Below the pieces are notes generated by a model. The model was given only the letters and a program-made list of their open reading frames with translations. It was not told the origin of the DNA and ran no database searches. This document shows positions 1-11,739 of a stretch of DNA of 64,000 nucleotides, piece after piece. The position numbers and the translations under genes were made by a program. Numbering within the stretch: the stretch's first letter is position 1; every line of letters begins with the position of its first letter. Source of the DNA: Mytilus edulis (lineage: Eukaryota; Mollusca; Bivalvia; Mytilida; Mytilidae); assembly GCF_963676685.1 (NCBI RefSeq), contig NC_092355.1, positions 75,607,176-75,671,175 on the forward strand, written 5' to 3'.

Positions 1-570
1 CCCAACACTGTTTTGTACATATGAAGGGTGATAGCATCTTTTTTGTTTTGAAAGGGAAGCAACTCCTTACTTTCCCCATAAGGTAACTAATCCTATATCT
101 TTTAGGACAACCTATATCAAATATACCTAGTCACCATGTACCGGTAGTTTATAGGGGCAAGATAAAATGTTCATACATCAGTGAGACAGAGTTATTTGAT
201 TGGTATAAACTCTATACACCGTTTAAACACCAATGAGTTACAGATACAGTAATTTTTTTAGCCATTTATAGCTGGTTGTTCACATTGAGCCAAGGCTCCA
301 TGTTGAAGGCCATACCTTGACCTATAATGGTTTACTTTTATAAATTGTTATTTAGATGGAAAATGGTCTCATTGGCATTTACACCACATCTTCCTAAATT
401 TATTAGAAGGGTATAAACAATTCATAGGAATAAAAAAGAGAAAACATTTTAAGCTTATGACAAAGTTCAACCTTACAATGACAGCAAACATCCTTGTTTA
501 AAGCTTCAATTTAAATGCACATATACCATGACTTTGTCTTGTAACGGAAGTTTTCATATACTAAAATCTA
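1..570. other. AT-rich DNA, nothing recognised
   Basis: Low-complexity intergenic or intronic sequence without long open frames, clear splice pairs or terminal repeats that I can support. Confidence 0.5.
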
Positions 571-757
571 TATAATTGAATATGAATGAATAAGTTTATT
601 TGCAAAAATAAATTTACATGCCATTGCAATCAAAACATATATTACATATATGACACAATAATAAATAGCAGAAAACAACATAAATGATACAATGTTAAGT
701 AATAATTTGACATCTCGTTTTCCATGCTGAATTAAGATAATTACATAATTTCATAGT

Positions 758-1035
758 CAAGTGTTTTAACAATTATATTTTCAATTATAATATAATGAAA
801 ACATAAGTCATATATATGTTATCAATTATTGAGTTCCAAAAAAGTTTTTTTGTGATAAATTAGAGCATCATTTTTAGCTATTAAGGATTAATATTTTAAT
901 TTTATAGCCAAGAGTTTTAACAATTATATTTTCAATAATAATATAATGAAAAAATATATCAAAGATATGTTATCAATTACTGAGTTCCCAAAATGTTTTG
1001 TGAGATAAATATGAAAATCATTTTTAGGATTAATA
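758..1035. repeat. tandem duplication, about 150-bp unit, two copies
   Basis: The stretch from about 758 to 893 ('gttttaacaattatatttt', then 'gttatcaattattgagttcc', then 'gcatcatttttagc') recurs from about 908 to 1035 with a few substitutions and small deletions. The two copies are direct and nearly adjacent, so this is a local duplication in AT-rich DNA. Confidence 0.6.
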
Positions 1036-1041
1036 TTTGCA

Positions 1042-1795
1042 AATAAACTAGAGGCTCTTGAGAGCCTGTGTCGCTCACCTTGGTCTATGTGCATATAATA
1101 AACGTAGGACACAGATGAATTCATGACAAATTTGTGTTTTGGTGATGTGTTTATAGATCTTACTTTACTGAACATTTTTGCTGCTGACTATATCTATAAT
1201 GAACTTGTCCCAGGAGTTAACTCATTTTGTAATAATTGACAAAATTGACAAAATTGATGAAAATTGTTAAAAATTGGCAATAACTCCTTAAGGGGTCAGT
1301 TGACCATTTTGATCATTTGACTTTTTTGTAGATCTTACTTTGCTGAAAATTATTGCTGTTTACAGATTATCTCCATCTATAATAATATTCAAGATAATAA
1401 CCAAAAACGGAAAAATTTCCTTAAAATTACCAATTCGGGGGCAGCAACCCAACAAAGGGTTGTCCGCTTCATCTGAAAATTTCTTAGCAGATAGATCTTA
1501 ATCTGATAAACAATTTTACCCCTTTTCAGATTTGCTCTACATGCTTTGGTTTCAGAAATACAAGCCAAAATCTACATTTTGCCCTATGTTCTATCTTTAG
1601 CGGTGGCAGCCATCTGGTTGGTTTGCCCTGTCACCGGACACATTTTTGAAACGAGATACCCCAATGATGATTGTGGCTAAGTTTGGTTAAATTTTGCCCA
1701 GTAGTTTCAGAGGAGAAGATTTTTATTAAAGTTAATGACGACAGACTACAAGTGATGAGAAAAGCTCAATTGGCCCTTTAGGCCAGGTGAGCTAA
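1042..1795 (+). repeat. interspersed repeat (bivalve 'agctcac..aggtgagct' family)
   Basis: This copy holds the phrases 'agatcttactttgctgaaaa', 'gcagcaacccaacaaaggg', 'acaagtgatgagaaaagctc' and the end 'ggccaggtgagctaaaaa'. The same phrases occur reverse-complemented at 63243-64000, and a shorter relative lies at about 13540-14110. A truncated tail copy is at 47130-47255. I know this family as very common in mussel introns and untranslated regions. Its class is not clear from this sequence. Confidence 0.6.
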
Positions 1796-2294
1796 AAAGT
1801 TGATATAAGAGATTATATATCATAAAACAAATATAAATATATGGGTTGCCACTTTAAATATAGATTTAGTCAACAGGTTTTGCTACAAACATCTAGAGAT
1901 AAACGTTTTTTGAAGATGAAAAAAATGAAAATGGATGTCACAATGATATGCAGTGATCAACATGGAATGATATAAAGTTGTCAACATGAGATGATTGACA
2001 GTGGTCAGTTGGTTTATGTCTCATGAGAACCAGTTCAGCCATAGGCTTGTTTACTTCTTCTTTTTAACATAGAACTTGTATATAAACCTAAAATTAATAA
2101 GAACAAAATGTTAAATCATTTGAATCAGTTTGAAAACTTTTTCACTATAATTCAATCTATATACCAATTTCACATTTCAACATGTATTCCTCTTGATCTA
2201 CATGAATGATACTAGAAGTTTACAGGTCAACAGAATTTTCTTATATTGAAATTTCATATGAAATCAGTACTCTGTGGACCATGACAATGCCCTT

Positions 2295-2575
2295 TTAATG
2301 TGGTACATAACACAACTGGGAGATAACTCTGTTAAATCAGCTGAATGTTTAAATCACTATTTATTGATGTTAAATATTAAACTTTTGAATGATCAAATTT
2401 TATGTGTGTCAAACTGCTGTAAATCTATTGAGTTTTTTCCAATAAATTGTGTGGTTCATGTTTTTTTGATTTTTTTTTTATTTTGGTCAAAGGCTCAAAG
2501 TAAACATTTTGTCAAAATTTATAGAAATTAAACAATCCAAATCAATTTTAGCCAAGGGCTTTGGTACCACCTTAA
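2295..2575. mobile_element. short TTAA-flanked inverted-repeat element (MITE), copy 1
   Basis: The right end reads GGTACCACC followed by TTAA (2572-2575). The left end is a decayed TTAA-TGTGGTACATAACAC. The interior shares 'gggagataactctgt', 'aatgatcaaa' and 'tgtcaaactgc' in the same order with the cleaner copy at 46319-46583. TTAA borders fit piggyBac- or Kolobok-type transposition. A short open frame inside the element is not considered coding. Confidence 0.65.
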
Positions 2576-3117
2576 TATAATATTTCATCACCAGAAGAAC
2601 TGTAAAACAAAAAGTATGGCATACTGTTCAAAGAAGAAATCATGTTTTGGCTATTTACAACAAAAACAAAATACATAATATTTGTATAACTTGTGTTTCT
2701 TCTCATTTTAGTGTTCATTTGTAGTGATCTGAGTCAGCATTATTTAATATATGTTTGTTCTTTCACTCACATCGAAATCCATATCAAGGTCTTTAACCTG
2801 CAAATTTGTGTAGTATTCAATGCTGAAATAAAAAAAATAATATTACAAGTATGCAATGTTAAATACATTATAGATCATTGTAGCTAACACAATACAAAAT
2901 ACTGTTCCAATAGCCTAAGACTTATCTCTAAATGGTGTACATAAAAATAAACTTACAATCAACAAAAATATAGAAAAAACTTATAGAAATATTTTGGTAA
3001 AATTTCCATAGAAATGAAGTACTAAGTATTGAAAACACAGAATTTTATATTTGGGTAAATTAGACTGGATAAAGGGAGAGTTTTTTAACGAGAGCTAGGT
3101 AGTTTCAATCTTTTCTG

Positions 3118-3389
3118 TTAAAACTCTCCTTTTTGCAGGCAATCACATCCACATGGTAAATCATCCTGCAAGCTAAAGGTTGCTGCAGTGACACCCATGC
3201 ATGTATCATGAACCAACTGTCCACAAATGGTACATTCCACCCAGCCTGGGGTTATAACCTTGTGATGGCTGTCCAGAAAACAGCATAACTGAAGGGCAAA
3301 AAAGCACACAATCCTCAATACTGCTTCCATAAGGTCCCAATGAGCAGACATCTGGAACCTCATTGTAGATAGAGTTGATAGATGCAGAG
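3118..3389 (-). CDS. last exon, PHD/RING-like cysteine cluster
   Basis: The frame is open from an acceptor at 3391-3390 (CATACAG) to TAA at 3118. Another possible acceptor is TTCCAG at 3353-3352, which would be in phase with the strong donor of the block upstream. The encoded tail contains SAHWDLMEAVLRI and then WVECTICGQLVHDTC, with a further CGCDC about 20 residues on. The Cys-x2-Cys-x4-His-x2-Cys spacing resembles the second half of a zinc-binding finger; the first cysteine pair is not in this exon. A second frame is also open for 60 codons here but lacks this motif, so I treat it as a shadow. Confidence 0.5.
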
Positions 3390-3916
3390 CTGTATGAAGA
3401 AAATAATAAAAAAATATATTATAAAAGTATAACTAAATTCAAAAATAAAAACAAAAATGCATTTCAGTGTCCATAAATTTATTACATTTTACTTCAAAAT
3501 GCTTTGTGATGTAAACTTAAATGTATTTATGTTGAATTCAAGTCAGATAATTTTTTTAAAAAATTCTTTAGATAATTTGCTGAACTCCTCAGAATATGAA
3601 ATATTTTTTAGTCACTCCTAAGGAATACGAAAATCAGACTTTACATCAACCTTTATAATGGAATTGCCATTCCACACACTATAAATGTATGTGTTAACAA
3701 TGTGAGCGATGCTTGTAAAAAAAGAAACAAATTAAAAACATAGAAAGTGTTAGCATGATATATTTTGAGTGGATATCTGCATCGTAGCGAGTACAAATAG
3801 ATTTGATACTTTTCCAAAATATACAAATAAAGCAAAAAACTATGTTTGTACCTGTTATTTGTACAATAGTTAGCTGATTGCAGGATAAAGTGAGGCCTAC
3901 ACCTTTTATATCTTAC

Positions 3917-4059
3917 ATATGTCTTGGCTTGGTAGGCATCAAAACCAAGTGTAAAGATGATGGTCTAGCTGAGGATGTCAATGGTGGCAGGATCAGCTGC
4001 TGCACTGCTGGTATTTTTTGCAGTGCTGTTGTATTGGACATGAAAACAATGGGAAACAG
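3917..4059 (-). pseudogene. internal exon with in-frame TAG
   Basis: A good acceptor (TTTGTTTCAG ending at 4060) and a strong donor (GTAAGA from 3916) bound the block. In the frame expected from the preceding block (entry after two bases) it reads a Ser/Ala-rich stretch with DPATIDILS, then TAG at 3965-3967, then TIIFTLGFDAYQAKTY to the donor. A different frame is fully open but has a less protein-like composition. The nonsense codon suggests decay. Confidence 0.4.
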
Positions 4060-4147
4060 CTGAAACAAAAATAACAAAGCTATAGATAATACACATAGGT
4101 AGCAAAATTAAAAACAGAATACTTGGTCTACTATTTCATGCATTGAT

Positions 4148-5200
4148 CATCAATAAAATTTGTAAGGGTTCCACGGAACCCAGTGTCCCACCTACTTTTG
4201 CTGTTAATCACAGACTCAACAAAAATGAGGAAAAACATCAATAAAAATTTCCCTCTCGATACTGTCTTTTGATTGAAAGAAGCTTCCAAGTTTGATAAAA
4301 AATCCAGGATAGTTTATGAATCTAATAAATGTTTTATAAACTTTAACTGCAGACTGTATGTAATGTTAACTGGAAGAAAAACTAAGTCCATTTATAAGTA
4401 AAATACAGAAAAAGTGAAATTTTTTTTTACAAAATTTACTTCTGAATAATATCTTATGATCAGAAACAAGATTTTGTCAAAGTTTGGTAGAAATCCAGGA
4501 TAGTTTAAGAACATTATAAAAATTTTAAAAACTTAAACCACAGAGTGAATGTTTTGTTTCTGGCAAAAAATCTAAGTCCATTTATAAGTAAAATACGGAG
4601 AAGTGGAAATTTATTTTTACAAAATTTTCTTCTTGATTCTATCTTATGATCATAAACAAGCTTCTGTCCAAGTTTGGTACAAATCAAGGATAGTTTATGA
4701 AAGTTATTAAAATTTTAAAAACTTTAACCACAGAGTGAATGTAATGTTTCCTCGCAGAAAAACTAAGTCCATTTATAAGTAAAATACGGAAAAGTGGAAA
4801 TTTATTTTCACAAAATTTTCTTCTTGATACTATCTTATGATCATAAACAAGCTTCTGTCCAAGTTTGGTACAAATCAAGGATAGTTTATGAAAGTTATTT
4901 AAATTTAAAAACTTTAACCACAGAGTGAATGTTATGTTTCCTCTCAGAAAAACTAAGTCCATTTATAAGTAAAATACGGAAAAAATAGAATTTTATTTTT
5001 ACAAAATTTACTTCTGGATACTTTCTTATGATCATAAACAAGCTTCTGTCCAAGTTTGGTAGAAATTCAGTATAGTTTAAGAAAGTTATTAAAATTTCAA
5101 AAACTTTAACCACAGAGTGAATATTTGTGGACGCCGCCGACGACGACGGATTGTAGGATCGCTTAGTCTCGCTTTTTCGACTGAAGTCGAAGGCTTGACA
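4148..5200. repeat. interspersed repeat with about four internal units of roughly 200 bp
   Basis: It starts at 'aagggttccacggaacccag' (about 4166) and ends near 'gacgccgccgacgacgacgg' and 'tcgactgaagtcgaaggctt'. Inside, a unit containing 'aacaagcttctgtccaagtt', 'ccaggatagttta', 'ccacagagtgaatg' and 'aagtccatttataagtaaaa' repeats at about 200-bp intervals. The same family, with the same start, is at 15130-16560, where a TIR element has split it. It lies in an intron of the 3.1-9.4 kb gene candidate. Short open frames inside (near 4684-5113) are repeats of one another and are not genes. Confidence 0.75.
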
Positions 5201-5557
5201 AAAGAAGTTGACCAGTAATCATATACAGAACAGAACTATAACTATTTGTTTTAAGGAAATATGTGCATTTTTAATTCATTATTTTGTACATAAATCAGGC
5301 TGTAAGTTTTCTTGTTTGAATGGTTTTAGATTTGTCATTTTGGAGCTTTTATAGCCCATTATGCAATATGGACTGTACTTAATGTTGAAGATTAGGCTGG
5401 GACCTGTAGTTGTTAAATAATGTGTGTTAAATAAATGTGTAATTTTGTCTCTTGTGGAGAGTAATCTCATTGGAAATCATACCACATTTCCTCATTTTCA
5501 TATTAATATATTTTTTAAACTTTTAAATCATAAAAATTATTTTGAGAAACTTTATAC

Positions 5558-5705
5558 TATTCGGGTCCCTGTATGGATATTGAATAGTCGAGACCAGCTC
5601 TTTTCTGCATCCATACTCTACTTCCTCTGCTGTTGAGGCTGCAATCACCTGCTGCAGGGTAGATTTAACCCACAGGTCAGTTTTCTCTTTGAATTCTTCT
5701 ACAAT
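5558..5705 (-). CDS. internal exon of the 3.1-9.4 kb gene candidate
   Basis: The acceptor is TTTCTCTAAG ending at 5706 and the likely donor is GTATAA from 5557. The block is open in one frame and starts in phase 0, matching the phase-0 donor of the upstream exon. It encodes a helical, charged segment (IVEEFKEKTDLWVKSTLQQV, then an alanine/glutamate stretch and PYRDPN). No nonsense codon is present in this block. Confidence 0.5.
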
Positions 5706-6141
5706 CTTAGAGAAATATTACAATAATACCATAAGAATAAATATACCTTTCTATAGGCAAAAAAAAAAAAATTAATATTGCCAAGCATAGATAACCCCTT
5801 AATGGTAATCTGTGATTTACATAATTTTTTTATGCATATCCTTTTGGTTTACATTTGTATACTTATGTGCTACTCTTTTATCATACTACATTATAGTGAA
5901 ATTGATTGAAGCACCAGATTGTGATCATATGAATGGATTGTAAATTGCAATTATAAATATTTTTAAATAAACAGGTCTTAATGTTGAATTTTATACTTGC
6001 TTTATATGATTTAACAATTTAAGAGAACTAATGTTTCCAGTCATAAGATTTATGAAGGAGCAACAAACAATTCTATTTTCTATCTGTAATAGAAGGGTAT
6101 AAAATAAAGGAAAATAAAAAAAATATATATTGTATTCTTAC

Positions 6142-6273
6142 ATATTTTGGAAATGGTACCATATTATCCACCATTTTCAACACTTCAGCCAGCTTCAGTA
6201 CCACAGCCGTATCTTCATTTCTATAGAGGATAATGGACACTGCATTATAAATGCAACTTTCATTTGCTGTGAA
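6142..6273 (-). CDS. internal exon, OTU/vertnin-like segment
   Basis: The block is 132 bp, exactly 44 codons, between an acceptor CTTACCAG (ending 6274) and a consensus donor GTAAGA (from 6141). It encodes FTANESCIYNAVSIILYRNE followed by a leucine/valine helix. The pattern of a small loop, Cys, aromatic, 'NAVS' and a 'LYG-ED'-like motif recalls the OTU-like fold shared by vertnin-like proteins. The usual Asp-Gly before the cysteine is not seen. The similarity is recalled, not computed. Confidence 0.5.
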
Positions 6274-6504
6274 CTGGTAAGCTGTTCATTCCCCTATGGA
6301 AAGTGGTATACAGTCTTTATACCTAAAAAAAAAAAAAGACATCTCTATAATATTACCCGATTTCCAAAGAATATTAACTATAAACAAAGCAAAATAAACA
6401 AGGATGTAGTTCTATCTTAATGCATGATTTAATGAAGGCTATGAAAAATTATTTTAAAATCTGCAGTTACATGCATGTTATCATCTCAAATTATATGCCT
6501 ACTA

Positions 6505-6606
6505 GATGAAGGGATGGATGGACAGACGAACAAACGAACAGACGGATGGAAGGACGCACAGACCAGAAAACATAATGCCCCTCTACTATCGTAGGTGGGA
6601 CATAAA
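6505..6606 (+). repeat. truncated 'tcgtaggtggg' family repeat
   Basis: A 100-bp tail holds a degenerate run of gacagacgaac-type motifs followed by 'accagaaaacataatgcccc' and 'tctactatcgtaggtgggac'. The same tail ends a longer copy at 7622-7928. Confidence 0.75.
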
Positions 6607-7240
6607 AACATTTCAGACATATTTCCTTTAATATATTTGTAATTTATTATGTCATCCTGAACATGCATGAAATATTCACCACTGGATGTTTAGCAACAAT
6701 TTTTCAATCAATCAATCATTTGTTTTGTGTTAATGGTATTTTTTTTTGCATGTACCCAACATTTATGTTTTAAATGGCCAATTTACAGCTTCTTTTTTCT
6801 GTACAGATATCTCCTGTTGCTGTAACAGTTAAAGACTTCTTTAAAAATAATTTGACAGTTCATTAGATTTTCTGTATCATGTTGTTAACCAAGCTTTAAA
6901 CAATAAGTTTGCTCTGAGTAAAGTTATCAATTATTAAATAAACTTATTCTAAAAGGATAAAAATTTAACACTTAAGGAGGCTCGCGGGTACAAAAATTTA
7001 TACGTGAAAAGGATATACATTATAATTTCTTATTATTGTCATTTGATGAACTTTGGTCAACCATATTCAAAATTGTATGTGAGCAAATCAGTATGTTTTA
7101 ACACGTCGTGTGTCATATAGCGTAACAACAATTCAGATCAAAATTTTAAATTGTCGTTTGGTACCCACTACTTACATTTAAGATGACATTAGGAAACCAA
7201 TCTGTTTAGAAATACTCCTTTATTGTGATACAATATATAC

Positions 7241-7344
7241 CTTCTGAATAAACATTCGGCTATATGATGAGGTAACAGCTTCACAACATCATCTTAGGGT
7301 ATTACCAAATTCCCTTCAAGATCATGATCTATCCGTCCATCTAA
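7241..7344 (-). pseudogene. internal exon with in-frame TAA
   Basis: An acceptor TTTACAG (ending 7345) and donor GTATAT (from 7240) bound 104 bp. One frame reads LDGRIDHDLEGNLVIP, then TAA at 7294-7296, then DDVVKLLPHHIAECLFRR. Both sides look protein-like in the same frame, so a single-base nonsense change is the simplest explanation. Entry in phase 0 agrees with the weak block at 8515-8593. The exit phase does not match the next exon I found, so an exon may be missing between. Confidence 0.4.
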
Positions 7345-7621
7345 CTGTAAACCCCCCAAAAAAGAAACTAAATTAAAGTATGACCAGGTTAACTTTAAAG
7401 ATAATCAAGGGGTCGTCATCACGAAATTTCTATGAAATTGGGTTTGAATTATTAAACTATGATCTCATCTGAAATATTCTATAAAACCGATCACGTTTCG
7501 CTAAGAAATGTTACGACTGTATTTGGTTAAGAGAAAAAATAAACATTTGTCTTTCTCATTACAAATTTTATTTATTACACTATTAGTTATAACTTTATGA
7601 TATGGTACAAAATTTAATAAA

Positions 7622-7928
7622 AACAAGAATGTGTCCTCAGTACACGAATGCCCCACTCGCACTATCCTTTTCCATGTCCAGTGGACCGTGAAATTGGGGT
7701 AAAAACTCTAATTTGGCATTAAAATTAGAAAGATCATATCATAGGGAACATGTGTACTAAGTTTGAAGTCGATTGGACTTCAACTTCATCAAAAACTACC
7801 TTGACCAAAAACTTTAACCTGGAGCGGGACAGACGGACGAACGGACGAACAGACAGACAGACAGACGGACGGACGAACGCACAGACCAGAAAACATAATG
7901 CCCCTCTACTATCGTAGGTGGGGCATAA
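7622..7928 (+). repeat. 'atgccccactc..ctatcgtaggtgggg' family repeat
   Basis: It begins 'aacaagaatgtgtcctcagt', passes 'gtgtactaagtttgaagtcg' and a gacagacggacgaac-rich simple run, and ends 'atcgtaggtggggcataaaa'. A related tail is at 6505-6606. This is a dispersed family known to me from many marine molluscs. Confidence 0.75.
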
Positions 7929-8514
7929 AAAATTGATTAAGTTTGGCCCCAGATGACTTTTAAAATATCTATTTCATTGAAAAAGCTCCAAATAATCTCC
8001 CTTTGATGCAAAAATGCATTTTTTGGCAATAAAACTGAAATATCTTTTTTAACTCATCGGTGACCTATATTTTTTATTATTGTTTTCAAATAAGCTGTAC
8101 ACAAACCAAATAATTAAAAAATTTAAGCGATTTATGTAATTAAGTACTTTTTTTATTTCGATATTACCTCTATTTCTCCTATTAGTACAACAGAAAAAAA
8201 GGACAAATCCAGTGTAATTCATTGGTTGTCTTCTGATATCATATTTGTATATTGTTTTGTACAGGAATTTTATGTTGATCATTTGTCATTTCAGGGACTT
8301 GCATGGCTGGATAAGTGTAATGGGTTTTGCTCATTGTTGGAGATAGAAAAGTGAACTGTTGTTAACTACTATATCATTTGGTCTCTTTGAAATACATACA
8401 ATGAATAACTTTAATTATTTATGAAAAAATAAAAGTTCCTTAACCTAGACAGACATAAAAAAACAACCTGTATTGAATTATCTTCATATCGAACATGTGT
8501 TTACCCCTCTGGTT

Positions 8515-8593
8515 CTTGCCCTTTCTCCTGTCCTGTCTTGAAAAATTATGCCCCCTTGTTCTTCATCCGTCTCCTGCATTTCCTTGTCCCCTT
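8515..8593 (-). CDS. possible small exon of the 3.1-9.4 kb gene candidate (weak)
   Basis: A glutamate/glutamine-rich stretch, KEMQETDEEQGGIIFQDRTG and a few basic residues, ends at a GTAAAC donor (from 8514) in phase 0. The proposed acceptor (..ATGAG, ending at 8594) is poor, but it gives the entry phase needed to follow the 9365-9216 block. Support is mainly the phase agreement on both sides. Confidence 0.25.
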
Positions 8594-8835
8594 CTCATAT
8601 TTTCTAAGGCTCTATTGGATCATGGTTGACAGTTTCTACACATTCTTCTTCAGTACCATTTATATACTAAAAGATATTCAATAGCAATTTGCATTACGAC
8701 TGATTGATGTGACTACAAAAGTTGATGGTGTAAAAGATAAGTAAAATAATGAGTATTATTTGTAACACTGTCTATCAAAAGATTATGCCCATGGAATAGA
8801 CCAATTCTAAAAGAACAATTAAACCCAAAGAGCCT

Positions 8836-9365
8836 TTATCTTAAAAAGAAATATGTAAATATCAGAAATATAGGCAAAACATTACAAAGGATTAAATACC
8901 AAAGGGAAAAGATATGGGTCATTATGCTGATGTTTTCTAAGCCAAAGGCTTTCAATCCTAGAATGTATATAAACTGCAACCAAGTGCAAAAAATGTCATG
9001 AAAACAGGCAAGCCAATAAGCTGCATCATATCCCCCTTTATCGAGGTTAAATAGAAAGTTATAACATCCTATCAGTAAGTCATGTAAGTTATAATGGTAA
9101 ACCATTAAAAATGTGCTATTTAAAAATGTTTTCAAGTTACAAGGATATAACAATGAAAACCATACATTATTAATATTAAAAAAAAGAAAATACATAAAAA
9201 TAAATTGTGTCATACTAGATAGAGAAGTGATTGGTTTAGCTGATTTGGATATCGGAGTTCTCATGATGCCAACATGCAAATCATAGACGTTAGTTTCCAG
9301 CACAGAAGAGTATGGTATTGATACAATATTATTGTCTGCAGCCTGATCTGGAGTTTTGTCTGCCT
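8836..9365 (-). CDS. 5'-most exon found of the gene candidate, with long open read-through
   Basis: An acceptor GTTTTTCAG ends at 9366. From there the frame is open for about 176 codons to a stop at 8836. The first 50 residues look like ordinary protein (QAADNNIVSIPYSSVLETNV, then HVGIMRTPISKSAKPI) up to a possible donor GTATGA from 9215. The remainder is a Phe/Leu/Ile/Tyr-rich translation of T-rich sequence and is probably intron, though a membrane-rich tail cannot be excluded. Upstream exons were not identified with confidence. Confidence 0.4.
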
Positions 9366-9529
9366 CTGAAAAACAAGCACTGTATCAGTATCATAAAACT
9401 ATGGTTTAACAGCTCTAATTACAATATGCCACTTGGTTTTCCCTTCAACTAAAAAGACTCATTTCACTAACCATAAATATTAATACATTAATACATCTAT
9501 TTTAAAAGGGCACAACAGGAAAAATATAT

Positions 9530-9612
9530 TTATGTTACTTGGCGAAAAAAATAATAAAGTGGCGAAAAACATATTGTTTTGGCGAAAGAGGTGGCGAAAA
9601 AAATAATTGACC
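9530..9612 (+). repeat. short 'tggcgaaaaa' repeats
   Basis: Four to five spaced copies of 'tggcgaaa' with A-rich spacers occur at 9540-9605. This is simple-sequence expansion with no coding support. Confidence 0.5.
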
Positions 9613-9644
9613 CAGGGGAAACCCTGTGACAGATATATAGCATG

Positions 9645-10035
9645 TACATGAATAGGTCCTTGGTCTCATGTGTAATATGCGTAATATGAGACCATGGCAT
9701 GTTTTTGAGTCTAATTGGTCCAGGGTCTATCTTTATTGTGGTATAAGAGTCCATGATGTGTTAATAACATGAATTATGTCTATGGTCTCATGTGTTAATA
9801 GATGTGTTAATTATAAGTCCATGGTCTCATGGGTTATATGTATAAAAGAGATTATGGTGTGTCTAATTGATCCATGGTCTTCTGTTTCATTGTAGTTTAA
9901 GAGCCCATGATGTGTTGATAATAGCTACATAGGTCTTCTGTTTTATTATGGTCCATGATGTGTTAATAACATAAATTGTATGTATAGGTCCTTGGTGGCA
10001 TGTTTAATGTGTATAAAAGAAACCATGACATGACA
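9645..10035 (+). repeat. degenerate tandem repeat, 'ccatgatgtgttaataac' motif
   Basis: Motifs 'ggtcctTGGTctcatgtg', 'gagtccatgatgtgttaata' and 'tgtctaattgatccatggtc' recur three times with roughly 130-170 bp spacing and many small gaps. The unit itself contains inverted pieces (TGGTCTCAT and ATGAGACCA at 9661-9696). Confidence 0.6.
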
Positions 10036-10437
10036 ATTCATTGATGACTAAGTTTGTATCTGTATGCAATTACCTTACTAGGAAATAAGTTTCTCAGAAT
10101 TTAATTATAAATTAAAGTGTAACAATGCAGCCAAGAATTTTATTTAATTTATATAAATTTAGCAAGTATTCTGTATTTAATTTTAATGGATATAAAATAT
10201 ATATATCTCGTTCATTAATGTATCATATACATATCATACATGAAAATAGGGCGAACGGACTATCACATGCTTTTATTTTGACTTAGTTACGCTATCAGCA
10301 TCCCCCTTTTTAAGAAGTACAAAATAAGACGTAAAACAGTTATTATTATTTCATTGCAAATAACTCGAGTACTGCGGTATTGTAACGATAATATAGAATT
10401 ACTTTAAAAGTTAAAAAGTAAAAACTTTTAAAGGGGC

Positions 10438-11118
10438 ACTAGCTGTCAAATTCATGGTCACCGATTTGACTCAAATTCTCATATTTGATTTATAACTATG
10501 TAAAACATTTATCCAAACTATCAAAAGTCTAAAATAAACAGTTAACAGAGCATGGGGTAGATAATATTTAGATTCGTTTCGTGTGTATTTTAGTCCAGAC
10601 GCCATCTAATTAACTATCGATTTGACCTGATATGACCATATAAGCGATGTAAACATAAATAAAGATATGAAAAGATTAAAACAACACCTGCAATTAGATT
10701 TTTATAGGTGTGTTTGATTTTATTTTATAGATTAAAAATAGATGGTTCTCATTGCTTTTAACCGTATATGAATGATTTTATGTGCATCGAATTAATAATC
10801 AAATGATTTACCGTAGTTTCACTTTTATTGTTGACATTCTTTTTCTTTAAATAACCAGTACACGTACAATGCATGCGTTGTCAATCTCTAGCATGGGGTT
10901 AAATTGAAGTTCACATGAATACAGATTTAAAGAGGTCGACTCATTCACTTGCAAGTGAATTACTAATTATCAATGTTTCTTAGCGTAATTTGACAAAATT
11001 TAACCTTTTTGGCTGCAAAAAGCAAATTGTTATTTCACTATTTCACTTTCATTATTGATTGAACCAAAAAAATCAAACTTTAGATTTTTTATATATCTCG
11101 TAGCTAGTGCCCCTTTAA
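10438..11118. mobile_element. TTAA-flanked inverted-repeat element, about 673 bp
   Basis: The left end is TTAA (10438-10441) plus AGGGGCACTAGCT. The right end is AGCTAGTGCCCCT plus TTAA (11115-11118). The 13-bp ends are perfect inverted repeats and the TTAA fits a target duplication. There is no open frame of useful length inside, so it is non-autonomous. A piggyBac- or Kolobok-type source is inferred from the TTAA target. Confidence 0.8.
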
Positions 11119-11739
11119 TATTTCCTGCAAAGAAATATTGTATCGTAGTTCCAAATTCATTTTGTAGTTTACAATCAAATTGAAATATCCGCATTTCCGG
11201 TTTCTATTTAAACTCGAAAGATGCATGTTGCATAGCATGGATTTGCTAGATAAAGTAATTAAAAACCTTTTCATTTGACAACGTTTGCTTTACAAATCTT
11301 TTTAACCTTTTACATAACCGGGCCCTTTTACCCGTACTACTCGTTTTGTCGTTGCTGCAAACCAGTCATACCGGTAATGGGTTCATGACTTCTGAATTTG
11401 AGTGACCGTGAAAAATAAGCTCCACATGATTTTTAACAATTACCAAAAGTAGCAAGAAAACTACATGGGGACCTTCGTGATAGCTATTGGTCATGCTCGA
11501 CTAAGGTAAATGGAGGGGGCATGAGGGCTTGGCCTTTGAAGGGTTACAAACGGCAATTATTGAAAAAATATATACATGTACTTCTACAATGTATATATAG
11601 TATTCAAAATTCAAATAAATATAATTTAAATAAGCAATGAATTAGCATGTTCACCTATCCTTATATGGAGGGATGAAATACTTTCGATCGCGCTACACTG
11701 TACGGTGTAGATACATTTTATGATTGTGAAAGTTCCTCC

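Larger units (their letters stand above)
3118..9365 (-). pseudogene. multi-exon gene or gene relic with C-terminal zinc-finger-like exon
   Basis: Seven coding-like blocks lie in order on the minus strand: 9365-9216, 8593-8515 (weak), 7344-7241, 6273-6142, 5705-5558, 4059-3917 and about 3389 or 3351-3118. Most have pyrimidine-rich acceptors and GT donors, and several junctions keep phase. The 6273-6142 block resembles the OTU/vertnin-like pattern (Cys, then a 'YNAVS..LYRNED' stretch, then a leucine-rich helix). The last block has Cys-x2-Cys-x4-His-x2-Cys and a CGCDC cluster. Block 7344-7241 contains an in-frame TAA at 7294-7296, and block 4059-3917 an in-frame TAG at 3965-3967. The copy is therefore probably dead, unless these are sequence errors or the exon limits are wrong. 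Old repeats fill the introns. I cannot name the gene; a vertnin-like relationship is only a weak impression. Confidence 0.45.

Noticed and set aside
2274..2531. 85-codon plus-strand open frame
   Set aside because: It lies almost wholly inside the TTAA-flanked miniature element, and the homologous 46.3 kb copy does not keep the frame.
3118..3389. Frameshift in the zinc-finger-like exon
   Set aside because: A second open frame first suggested a shift, but the finger frame is open across the whole exon, so none is needed.
4684..5113. Overlapping minus-strand open frames with similar peptides
   Set aside because: They come from the roughly 200-bp internal units of an interspersed repeat.
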